Source: Moesziomyces globuligerus
Lineage: Eukaryota > Basidiomycota > Ustilaginomycetes > Ustilaginales > Ustilaginaceae
Direction: 5' to 3'
NCBI GenBank assembly: GCA_030849465.1
Contig: JARVLF010000006.1
Coordinates: 620,001-684,000 of the forward strand
Length of the DNA: 64,000 nt
The notes under the pieces were generated by a model that did no database searches, was not told where the DNA came from, and saw nothing but the letters and a program-made list of their open reading frames with translations. This document shows, one piece after another, positions 19,991 to 29,200 of this stretch. How positions within the stretch are numbered: position 1 is the first letter of the stretch; every line of letters begins with the position of its first letter. A program made the translations under genes and the position numbers.

Positions 19991-20865
19991 AAGTTTGGTT
20001 AGCTGAGCTCACTTCATGACTAGAAGCAGCTGCTATCCGTATCGATGTCTTGAGCATGCGAGTGGCGCTCGGTTGGTTTCTCCGGGGGAACCAATCGCCG
20101 TTTGAAGCCGGGAGCATCACTGCCTGCAGCAATTCGGCCTTGGCAACGCCGGATCGGCTGCAACGTTGCAGGACATCGTTGCTTTGCGCCCTGCTATAGG
20201 CTCAAGCTGAGCATCCGATGCCAGATTGCGCCGGGTGCGAGACCGTTCAACTCTACCCTTGCTTTCATGCAACCACGCTACAATGTGAATGGCAGCCGAG
20301 CGGAGTGACGTGCCGCGTCGGGCATGACAATGGACAAATGTGCGCCCGCTGGACCCTGGCCCCGCCCACTTTCGACATCGGAGCTGGCGACCTGACAGAC
20401 TCTGATCACCAGTGGTATCCTGGTAAATCTTGCGCGATTGCTCATCGCTCGAGGCGATGCTGAAGCATGCTTCCTCAAGGTGAGGCCACCATGTCGAGTT
20501 GCAAGCAGCACATCTTTCCTGCGCAAGGTGTCGGCGACCTAACAGCATACTACCGCTATGCACGCATGATCTGCAGAGATCAACACTTTACGCGCTCCTC
20601 AGCAGCGCCTACGCGTGACAGGTGTGTTCGTGGATTTCGACGAGCTGGACCCCTGACGCCTCGAGCCAGCCAACTCTGCCAGAGTCCCGGCCGGATCTCG
20701 ATTGCGACCGCCCGCCGGGCGAGCCAAAGCGCAGGGTCTTTTTCATGAACTGAGCCGTGGCCACTTGCACTTCACATCATCACCCTTTTCTACCATCACT
20801 CCTACAACATCCACGCACTTGCGCGTCACACTCGGCCCACAGCGTATGCGACTGAACTGCGTACG

Positions 20866-22590
20866 ATGAACACTGGCTACGGCATGCCTTCGCGGCGTCG
20901 GCTGCGAGGCCCGCTGCACCCGCGCAACCGACCACCACCCACACCGTTTGACGAGTCTCCCCACTCGCCACATCAAGCCGAGTCCGCAGCCTCGAGCATG
21001 CCGCCTCCGTCGTCGACGCCGTCGGCGGGGAAGAAGCGCGAGTGGAACTCGACCATCGGACGAGGCGGCCTGGGATCGCTTCCGTGGGAGCAGATGGGCC
21101 CCTCTTCGTCGGGCCCGTCCACCTCGAGCGCCGAGTTCAGCTTCCAGTCCGGCATGGTGATGCCGCAAAGCGTCTCCACCACTTCGATGGCATCCATGCC
21201 GTCGATGCCGTCGTCGAGCAGCGCGAGCTCGTTTGCGAGCTTCCGCCAGCAGCCCACACCCATGTCGACGAGCCCGTCGAGCTTCCGCACCGCCGCAGAC
21301 GCCGACGAGTCGGGCTATGCCGCACGGACGATCTTCTCGCGCGGCAGCCAGTCTGCCCAAGCCGCGCTGCGCGAGTCCTCGCAGGCGAGGCACGAGTCCA
21401 GCCCGCCAGCCGAGGACGCGCCGCGCAAACGACGCCGCGGACTGGCGGGCACGATCGTAGATACCGCCCTCAATGCGGCGCTGTACACGGGCGCGGCAGC
21501 GCTGACCGCGTATTCGCTGTGGTCGTCTTGGGGCCAGTCGGGCGATGGTGAAGAGCAGAGACATCACCCCGACGCCGGACCACAGGCGGACATGGGCGAT
21601 GCGATTTCATCCAATGTCCGCCCGGGCGGGTACGGTGGCAAGGACGCAAGGATGCCACCGGGCGGGCTGGACGAGCCGCCTCCTCCGTACTACGAAGACC
21701 ACGCGACGCCGGCGAGGCACGAGGCGGCACCGACCACGCCGCAATCCAGCTCGGTGCGCACGCGCAAGGTGTTTGTGTCGTCGCAGCGCAACCGTCGCCG
21801 ACCTACCTTCCAGGGCTCCAAAGCGCCCCGCCAGAGCACGAGCACGCCACGCAAGGCGCTACCGGACGCGTTTCGTCCAGATCAGTCGGTTGCCTCGCCG
21901 AGCATGAGCGCCAGTGGCAGCCAGGAGTTTCCCGCGGCGCAGGCCGGGTCGGCGTACGGCGAGGAGGAGGAAGAGGAGGAGGAGGATGACGAGATGCTCT
22001 CGCGGTTCGAGGCCAAGATGAATGCGCTGATCGCCGAGGGACAGGCCGCGCTCAACTCGACGCCGGTGCTGCACGAGTCGGATCTGCGCGACATTGAGGC
22101 GCCTTCGCCGAGTCTGGGGCTGGGCACGCACTCGCGCTCCAGCACGCCGCTGTTGGGCCTGCACGCGTCTCGTGCGCTGGAGGGATCGCCGTTCACCTCG
22201 ACCGCGCACGACGACAGGCACGGTGGGATGGCGGGGGTGGTGCGTTCGAGCTCGCAGCCCGACGAGCTGGCTTCTGGCGGCGGAGGGGTGTTGCCCGAAC
22301 CGGTGAAGCGCACCTTTGCCGGCGGTGGCATCCGGCACTCGCGCTCGGCGTTCGACTTCCACTTTGACGCGGCTAGGTCGCCAGCAGATGACAGTGCGGC
22401 CCGCTCGCCGTTTGTATTTGGACGCTCCGACTTGCCGGTCCAGGATGTCGCTTCGCCAACCCCGTCGACCCGAAAACCGACAAGATCCGACCTCAGACAA
22501 GCAGCGCCAGCCAGTCCGTACAGCCGCATCCCTCGATCCACCTCGACCCTCCACGCGCGCAGGTCGACTCCACACCATCCACTCCCCTAA
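20866..22590 (+). CDS. Unknown, mostly disordered protein with one hydrophobic segment
   Basis: 574 residues, no recognised domain. The protein is rich in Ser, Pro and Arg and mostly disordered. One hydrophobic helix follows a basic patch: KRRRGLAGTIVDTALN, then AALYTGAAALTAYSLW (about residues 185-218), long enough for a single membrane span. A Glu/Asp run (about 365-377) leads into MLSRFEAKMNALIAEGQAAL, the most ordered-looking part and possibly a short amphipathic helix. SP-rich repeats (SRSSTPLLG, SRSAFDF) suggest phosphorylation. It could be a single-span organelle or nuclear-envelope protein, but nothing proves a role. It converges on RVS167. Confidence 0.7.
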   Translation: MNTGYGMPSRRRLRGPLHPRNRPPPTPFDESPHSPHQAESAASSMPPPSSTPSAGKKREWNSTIGRGGLGSLPWEQMGPSSSGPSTSSAEFSFQSGMVMPQSVSTTSMASMPSMPSSSSASSFASFRQQPTPMSTSPSSFRTAADADESGYAARTIFSRGSQSAQAALRESSQARHESSPPAEDAPRKRRRGLAGTIVDTALNAALYTGAAALTAYSLWSSWGQSGDGEEQRHHPDAGPQADMGDAISSNVRPGGYGGKDARMPPGGLDEPPPPYYEDHATPARHEAAPTTPQSSSVRTRKVFVSSQRNRRRPTFQGSKAPRQSTSTPRKALPDAFRPDQSVASPSMSASGSQEFPAAQAGSAYGEEEEEEEEDDEMLSRFEAKMNALIAEGQAALNSTPVLHESDLRDIEAPSPSLGLGTHSRSSTPLLGLHASRALEGSPFTSTAHDDRHGGMAGVVRSSSQPDELASGGGGVLPEPVKRTFAGGGIRHSRSAFDFHFDAARSPADDSAARSPFVFGRSDLPVQDVASPTPSTRKPTRSDLRQAAPASPYSRIPRSTSTLHARRSTPHHPLP

Positions 22591-22756
22591 CCCCGCATGT
22601 ATACCCCCGCGCACCTTACTCACACACAGTCGTCAAGACTGCGAACCCGCCCGCGGCAACACCGCGCTCAGGTGCCGAAAACGTGTCGATTCAAGGTCCA
22701 ACCACAGACTGAAGGGAGAGGGAAAGAAGGGGAAAAGGTGACCAAGCGGGTGGGGG

Positions 22757-24004
22757 CTACTCTTCGCGGACGTAGTTGCCCGGAAAGACGCCTTGGTGAC
22801 CGTTGACGATGCCGGTCCACCAGTCGTCTGTGGACGATGTGCGTTCTGTGACCTGGATGCGGTCTCCTGCGCTGAACGAGAGGTCGCCGTCTGCGGTGGC
22901 CGCGTAGTCGTACAGCGCCACGACGTAGGTGGCTGCGGGAGCGGCGCCCGGCTTGGGCTTGATGGGTGGGGGTGGCGGAGCTCTCTTTGCTGCCACGCCC
23001 GTGCTCGCCGTCGCCGTGGGCGAGTACGCCGGTGGAGCCGCTGCGGCCACGGGGGAAGTCAAGACGGATCCGGTGCGACTCGGTGCGCCTGCGGCGAGCC
23101 CGCTCAGACGCGATCCCGACGGACTCAGTCCTCCGCCCGCGGCGCGGTTCTGCGCGAGGATCTTGGCCGTCGGCATGGCGCCGCGCCGGATGCTGAGGTT
23201 CTCGAGGCGCTCGGCCGCATCGGTGAGCTGCGCCATGTACGTGTCCTCGACGACGGCGATCGAGTTGTTGGTGAGGTCGTACTTGCCCTGCGCAAACGAC
23301 TGGAGCCTCTCCATGGTGAGGTAAAAGACGTTGAGCTGCATGTAGTAGAACGAGTGGAAGAGCGGCGTCATGAAGCGGCTGGCCATGTCGAAGAAGCGCG
23401 GCAGCTCGTCCTTGAGCGCGTTGTTGTAGTACTCGTAGTCGGCGGCGGCGGTCTCGTACTCCTGCTCGACCTTGAAGAGGTTCTGCTCGTCCTTGAGGCT
23501 CTTGTCCTTCTTGTCGCGCAGCTTCGAGTAGGCGTTGTTGTGCCTGTCGTAGTCGACGAGCTTGTGGTCGCGCTTGGTGATGTTCTTGCGGATGGCCTTG
23601 ACCACGGTCTGGAAGTCCTTTGTGGGAGCGATGACGCGGCTCTCGATGAGCTCGATCTCGGGCGTCAGCGTCTCCTTGAGCTCGTCCATGAGCTGGTCGT
23701 ACGCGGAGAGGTGGAGGATGGTGTGCTGCGCGTTCGGATGCCGACGCTCGAGATCGTACTCGGAGCCGATGGGCTGGAAGAGCGTATCAAAGTGACGCCC
23801 AAAGTTGGCGCCCGAGAGCAGCATGTTCTTGACGGCGTCGCGGAAGGTGGATGCGTCCTTGAGCAGCTTTTCGGAGAGCTTCTCGAGCGTGGTGAAGCGC
23901 TGGTTGAGCGAGTCGAACGCCGGATCGGACGATTTGGCCGCCATGCCGATCTTGCTCGTCATGAGGTGCGGCGTGCGCTTCATGGCCTTGGCGAAGCCCT
24001 TCAT
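22757..24004 (-). CDS. RVS167: BAR-SH3 amphiphysin homologue
   Basis: 415 residues from the ATG at 24004. The N-terminal BAR domain (1 to about 240) begins MKGFAKAMKRTPH, like the amphipathic start of yeast Rvs167/Hob1, and continues with FTTLEKLSEKLLKDASTFRD and long charged helices (AIRKNITKRDHKLVDYDRHNN). A linker rich in Ser, Pro and Ala follows, including a proline run (KRAPPPPPIKPKPG). The C-terminal SH3 domain (about 358-415) has ALYDY, WWTG and GVFPGNYV. Rvs167 dimerises with Rvs161, tubulates membranes and drives scission of endocytic vesicles at actin patches. The frame is open 79 codons further upstream, but that extension is Ser/His low complexity and unlike the family, so I start at MKGF. 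Confidence 0.95.
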   Translation of the reverse strand: MKGFAKAMKRTPHLMTSKIGMAAKSSDPAFDSLNQRFTTLEKLSEKLLKDASTFRDAVKNMLLSGANFGRHFDTLFQPIGSEYDLERRHPNAQHTILHLSAYDQLMDELKETLTPEIELIESRVIAPTKDFQTVVKAIRKNITKRDHKLVDYDRHNNAYSKLRDKKDKSLKDEQNLFKVEQEYETAAADYEYYNNALKDELPRFFDMASRFMTPLFHSFYYMQLNVFYLTMERLQSFAQGKYDLTNNSIAVVEDTYMAQLTDAAERLENLSIRRGAMPTAKILAQNRAAGGGLSPSGSRLSGLAAGAPSRTGSVLTSPVAAAAPPAYSPTATASTGVAAKRAPPPPPIKPKPGAAPAATYVVALYDYAATADGDLSFSAGDRIQVTERTSSTDDWWTGIVNGHQGVFPGNYVREE

Positions 24005-24817
24005 GTTGGCAAAGTGCGGAGGGACGAGATCGGTTACGCAGGGTCGATGGCGCCCACAGCCGGATGGATGGTGTGCAGAGGAGGAGGAGGAGGAGGAGGC
24101 GGACGAGGGTGACGAGTGGGGTAGAAGCGGCTGTGCACTCGAGTGGATGGGGGCGGTGAGGCTGACGGACAAGTCGACGCTAGTCTGTGCCTGAGAGAGA
24201 GCACGGCCAAGACTTGGCTGAGGCGCAGATTGAGGCGCCAAAGTCTGCTTCCAGAAAAAGCACGGACATTCACTCGCTCGCTTTGGCCGAAATGCGGCTT
24301 TCCGTCATCACAGCCTCCACGCCGCGTCTCAGCGACTGTGGCCGTCGCAGCTTTGCCAAGAGCATCTCATTTTCTCGTGCGCAGTCCAAAAATGGAGAGA
24401 TCCAATGCAGCAGCTCCGGTCTAACACATTCGAGCTTCTGATCCCACGCCCCACGTCTGCATCACTCTCCACAAGCCCGTACTTGCGATGCAGGCGGGGG
24501 CAATGGAAGGACAGTTATCGTCGAGATGAGGCAGACCTAGAGATGGTAGGTGATGAAGCCGTGTAGGAGCCTAGCCGTCTCGTAGCCTAAGCGCCTGGGT
24601 TGTGGGGGCCCCAAGGCGAGCGTGCCCCCGGGTATCCAAGAGGGCCGACTCCGCATCGTGAGCACCTTACCGCCGTACCACGACCAACTGCCCACCACGA
24701 CGCATCGCCCTCGGCAGCGCCACGCTGGACATCGTCCGAACTCGCTCGTCGCCTTGACACTCTCTTTCGCTGCTGCCGACAGACCGCTCGCCTTGGAACG
24801 GCCGGGACTCGGTTGAG
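24005..24817. other. Divergent promoter region
   Basis: Between RVS167 (minus) and the MaoC-type hydratase (plus). Long overlapping frames on the minus strand at 24537-25180 are shadows. Contains a GAGGAGGAG tract at about 24077-24096. Confidence 0.55.
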
Positions 24818-26131
24818 ATGCTGCACGGCCAAGCGGTAGGCTTGGTGGGGCGGGGTGGCTTGAGCGCGCCTTGGCTCGCGCGAATTTCTGCCGGGTGCCG
24901 GTCCAACGCTCGCCGGACGCTCGCCTCTGTGCCGCCCAACACGGCTTGGACCCCGCATTTTCCGCCGCAAACGCTCGGCCATTCGGCTTCGGTTGGCGCG
25001 TACTACTATAACCCCACCCTTCCGACCGCCGCCTCTCCTGCTTCCACACCCTCCTCGTTTCGGCGCTTCAGCACCAGCATACGCACCGCCCAGCCCATCG
25101 TCCACATCCCCGGCGATCCCAGCAACATCATGTCCAAGCCCACCAACGCCAACGTCGATTTCGACAAGACCGTCGGTCACGACGCAGGCACCCAGCCCGT
25201 CGCCTGGAACCGTCGCGACCTGCTCACCTACGCCGTCAGCATCGGCGTCGGGCCCGAAGACCTCGATTATGCCTACGAGCGCGAGTCAGGCTTCCGTGCC
25301 TTCCCCACCTACCCCGTCGTGCTCGGGCTCAAGGGCACCTCGCAGGACACCACCGTCTTCTCCGAGATGGTCTCGTCCCGCTCGGCGGTGCCCGGCTTCC
25401 CCTCGCTCGATCTCAACACGGTCGTGCACGGCGAGCAGTCGATCGAGGTGCATGCTCCCATCCCCACCGTCAGCGGCGAGGGCTGGAAGCTCGAGAAGCG
25501 CATCTCGGCCGTGCACGATCGACCCAACGGCCTGATCATGGAGACCGAGGTTCGTCTCATCAGCCCCGTCGGTCGCAACCACGCCACCATGATCGGCAGC
25601 AGCTTCTACCGCGGTGGTGGCCAGGGCACTGGCTTCTCCAAGTCGATCATCGCCAAGCCGCCTACGCCCAAGGCACCGACGCGCGAGGCCGACTTTGTGC
25701 TCTCGGAAAAGACGACGCTGCAACAGGCGATGCTCTACCGTCTCTCGGGCGACTACAACCCCATCCACATCGACGGCGGTCTGGGCAAGAAGGTCGGTCT
25801 CGGTGGTACGATTCTCCATGGTCTTTGCTCGTTTGGCTTCGCTGCGCGTGCAGTGCTCAAGGCCGTAGACCGCAACGACGGCGTGCCGGCTAGCATCACC
25901 AACGCCACCACCCGCCACCAACTCGAGGCCTTCGCCGTCCGATTCACCTCGCCCGTCAAGCCCGGCGACGAACTCGAAACCAAGGTCTGGATCCTGGGCA
26001 GCAAAGACGGAAAGACCGAAATCGCCTTTGAACAGTTCGTAAAGGCAACGGGCAAGAAGAGCCTCGGCGCAGGCTACGCGCGCGTCGCAACGATCAACAA
26101 CGACGACCTCGCCCGTCTCGCCAAACTCTAA
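24818..26131 (+). CDS. MaoC-type (R)-specific enoyl-CoA hydratase 2, candidate signals for two organelles
   Basis: 437 residues from the ATG at 24818, or 333 from an in-frame ATG at 25130 (MSKPTNANVDFDKTVG). The core is a double hot-dog hydratase 2, as in peroxisomal multifunctional enzymes. The N-terminal half has WNRRDLLTYAVSIGVGPED; the C-terminal half has the MaoC signature YRLSGDYNPIHID with the catalytic Asp/His, then GLGGTILHGLCSFG. It hydrates trans-2-enoyl-CoA to (R)-3-hydroxyacyl-CoA. The chain ends in -AKL, a type-1 peroxisomal targeting signal. The 104-residue extension from the first ATG has few acidic residues, many Arg and Ser, and contains SFRRFSTSIRTAQ, which resembles a mitochondrial presequence cleavage region. 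Choice of ATG would therefore decide between two organelles. Confidence 0.9.
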   Translation: MLHGQAVGLVGRGGLSAPWLARISAGCRSNARRTLASVPPNTAWTPHFPPQTLGHSASVGAYYYNPTLPTAASPASTPSSFRRFSTSIRTAQPIVHIPGDPSNIMSKPTNANVDFDKTVGHDAGTQPVAWNRRDLLTYAVSIGVGPEDLDYAYERESGFRAFPTYPVVLGLKGTSQDTTVFSEMVSSRSAVPGFPSLDLNTVVHGEQSIEVHAPIPTVSGEGWKLEKRISAVHDRPNGLIMETEVRLISPVGRNHATMIGSSFYRGGGQGTGFSKSIIAKPPTPKAPTREADFVLSEKTTLQQAMLYRLSGDYNPIHIDGGLGKKVGLGGTILHGLCSFGFAARAVLKAVDRNDGVPASITNATTRHQLEAFAVRFTSPVKPGDELETKVWILGSKDGKTEIAFEQFVKATGKKSLGAGYARVATINNDDLARLAKL

Positions 26132-26270
26132 TCCTCCCTCCTCTTTCCCTTGACCGCATCCCGTCAAATTGTCGAGACCGTCACACCCAACCTTTGACGC
26201 CCTGCACGGCCGCCATGATTATCCGGAGCCAGATGAGTGTATTCCTGAGTGACTGCGAGTGAGGGGTGGC

Positions 26271-29200
26271 TTAGAAGACGACGCGCTCGCGCATGTCGAT
26301 GGGCCGAATCCAGATGAGTCCCGGTCTGGATCGTGCGCGGACGATGGCCCAGGGTGTTGTGGTTTCGATCCTGTTGCCCTTGCCGTCCCTAGTGGGCGCG
26401 GGCGCCTTGGGGATCCTAGGCCGACCGTCGGCATCCATGACGCTCGCCAGCAACCTCGCCTTGGTCTGTGCCGATTCGGCCGGTCCCGCACAGCGCGAGA
26501 TGAGCTCCTTGGCATGCTCGGCCGTCCCCTCGGTCTCGATGACGATCCTGCCGTGCCAGCCCGCATCGACGGTGACGCCGTCATCGCCGACGACGGTGCC
26601 CGGCTCGACATTGATCACGGCGCGGTAGAGCCACTTTGCGATGCGGTAGCGTGCGCCCTGGGGCGAGAAGGTCTCCACCTGGTCCTGCACCAGCCGCATC
26701 GTCGAGACGATCTGGTCGCGCCACGGCAGCACGTCCAGGTAGATGACCGGTTGCGACGCATCGCTCGAGCGCATGATGTTGTGGTAGTAGCTCGGCGCAA
26801 ACGCAAACGCGTTGAGCCACGAGGGCAGATGTCCGCCGCGATCAAACATGAACGAGAGGTCGCGCAGGTAGCGGCCGTCAAAGACGTACTTGCCCTCGTT
26901 GCGCTCGTCGCCGACGGCGCAGTCCCACACCACGTCGCCCTTCTGCAGATGCGGCCAGACGCCCGCGATGAAGAGCTCGCGCTCGCACCGCGCCAGCTCC
27001 GTATCGCTCAACCACCCACCCGTCTCGGTCGAGGGCACCCAGGCACGGAAGAAGCCTGCCCGGCCCGGCTTCCACGGACTGCTGATCGCCACTGCCGCCT
27101 CTCCCGCCGCCCTCGTAGGAGCAGCGATGCGCAGGTCGGGCTGCATGCGCAACCGCGTCAGCACTCGATTGTACGCACGCGTCGTCGCACGCGCCAACCG
27201 CGGATAGCGTGCATCCATCTTGTGCGGCGCGCGCGCATACTCGGCCCCCACCAGCGCATACTCGGGCAGCAGCTCGAAGCTCAGCAGGAACGCCTCGCAG
27301 TCCGAGAAGCTCAGCGGCATCGGATCCTTTTCCACCACCACCGCCTCGGCTGCCGCACCCACTTTGGCCGGCGTCCAGGTGCGGTAGCCGATGGGCGCGA
27401 GGAAGCGGCTCAGCACAATCTCGCGGCCCGCCAGCTGACCGAGCGCAAAGCGGATCGACTGCGACGTCTGCCGCAGCGCCTTGACGTCGGCATAGTCCAT
27501 GTGGCTGATCAGCCGTGCGATCACGTCGGGCGTCGTCGCCGACCAGATGAGCTCGCCAAGGTCGCTGTACATGACCTCGTCAAAGTCGTGCTCGGCGGGC
27601 GACTCGTCGGTCTGGGCGCGAGGCACGCGGACGTAGCGACGGTGGTCGATGGTCAGCGAAGGATCCGCCAGGCCGTGAGCACACCAGCCGCGCCCGTACG
27701 TGATGCCGCCCTCGCGGTACGGCCCGTTGGGCTGAACGATCTGCTGATCGTCGCCTTCCTCGTCCTCGGCGCCCTCTTCATCATCCGTCGCCGCAAAAGT
27801 CGCGGTCAGCAACGACGTGGAAGGCGTCATCGTCGTCGTTGCCGGCGTGCGGCGCGCACCGAGCCTCACCGCCTGGCGAAAGCGATCCGAGCGGTACGGC
27901 GCCATCTTCTCGGGCGGCGGCGCGGTCGGCGTAGCCTCGCCGTGGGTGCCCGCGGCGAACTTGACCTGGCCGTGGCCGGCGTTGGACGACGACTGCCGGG
28001 CCAGGTCCGAGGTCGCCTCGGGCGGCGGTAGGGACATGGCCTTCTCGTCCGCCGGCGTGGCAGGCATGTCCGAGCTGCCGTCGGTGCTCGAAGGTGCGTC
28101 GAGGTTCGAGGTGGAGCGCGCCATCGAGTCGGTCGTCGCGCTCTTGGCCTCGGTATCCTCCTCGGTCGACGCATCGACAAAGGCCTCGGACGCATCGTCC
28201 GAATCGCTGTTGTGCTCGAACGTCTCTTCGGCGTCCTCGTCGTCGTCCGACTGCTGAGCCTCAGGGTCGATCTCGCCGGGCAGGAATCCAGCCGCCAGCG
28301 CGCGCTGGGCCCTCCGGTCCTCGCGCCGTCCCGCACGCCTGGCAGCACGGTCTTCCTCTTCGACCTGGCGCTTGGCTTCGACGAGCTGACGTTCCTTTTC
28401 GAGCACCGCTTCGCGCTCCGCCCGGATGGCCGCTTCTTTGGCGAGCCTTTCGGCTTCGATGGCAGCCAGGCGCTCCTCTTCGGCCCTTTTGACCGCCTCT
28501 TCCGCGTCTCGCTTGGCCTGCTCCTCCTTGCGCTTGCGTCTCTCCTCTGCTTCGTGTTCCTTGCGTATCCTGCGTTCCTCGGCCTCCTTCTCCCTTCGCT
28601 GCCGTGCCTCTTCGGCCTCGCGCTCTGCTTGGATGCGACGGCGCTGGGCCTCCTGCTTGTCCCTCTCGCGGCGCGCTTCTGCCTCCTGTCGCTGCCTGTG
28701 TCTGCGCTCGGCCTCTTCGCGTTCGGCGGTCTCGCGTGCCAAGCGGCGAGCTTCGCGATCGGCGCGCTCGCGCTCGATGGCCTCGGCCTCGAGCCGTTGG
28801 CGCTCGGCACGTCTCCTGGCGCGGCGGTCTTCGTCGTCACGCGCCTGCTGCTTGTAGTAGACCTCGGCGCGGTCGGCTTCCATCTGTCGATCGCGCTTGC
28901 GCTCCCACTCGCGCGCCTCGAGGTCGTCCTCATCAGCGGTGTGGAAGCCGTCAGCTTCGTCGGTCGAGCGACGCCGGTTCCTGGGACGCTGTGCCGCCGA
29001 TCTGGGCGGAGGCATGGCGTCGGCGCTGCTGCTGCCGACGGCGGTGTAGGGTAGTTCTGCGGTGTGCGATCGTTGCCGACGGGCCTCATCAGATCCGCGC
29101 GAAGGCTGCGAGCCCGGCTGACCAGAGGATCGTGTGCGAGACCGTGGCTCTGCCGCATCGTAGGGCGAAGCATTGCGTCGGGGCTGAGATGCGGTCGAGG

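Larger units (their letters stand above)
19823..20865. other. Divergent intergenic region (about 1 kb)
   Basis: Between the minus-strand GH43-like gene and a plus-strand unknown. It holds a TATA-like site (19946-19952), a (GCCA)5 microsatellite (19971-19990) and one TGGACCCTG at 20350-20358. Frames of up to 148 codons are Cys/Arg/Ser-rich and not convincing. Confidence 0.6.

Noticed and set aside
20117..20563. A 148-codon minus-strand frame in the GH43 upstream region
   Set aside because: Overlaps plus-strand frames of equal quality, with Cys/Arg/Ser-rich composition.
22793..24112. A 439-codon frame antisense to RVS167
   Set aside because: Shadow of a clear BAR-SH3 gene; Val/Leu/Arg-rich low-complexity translation.
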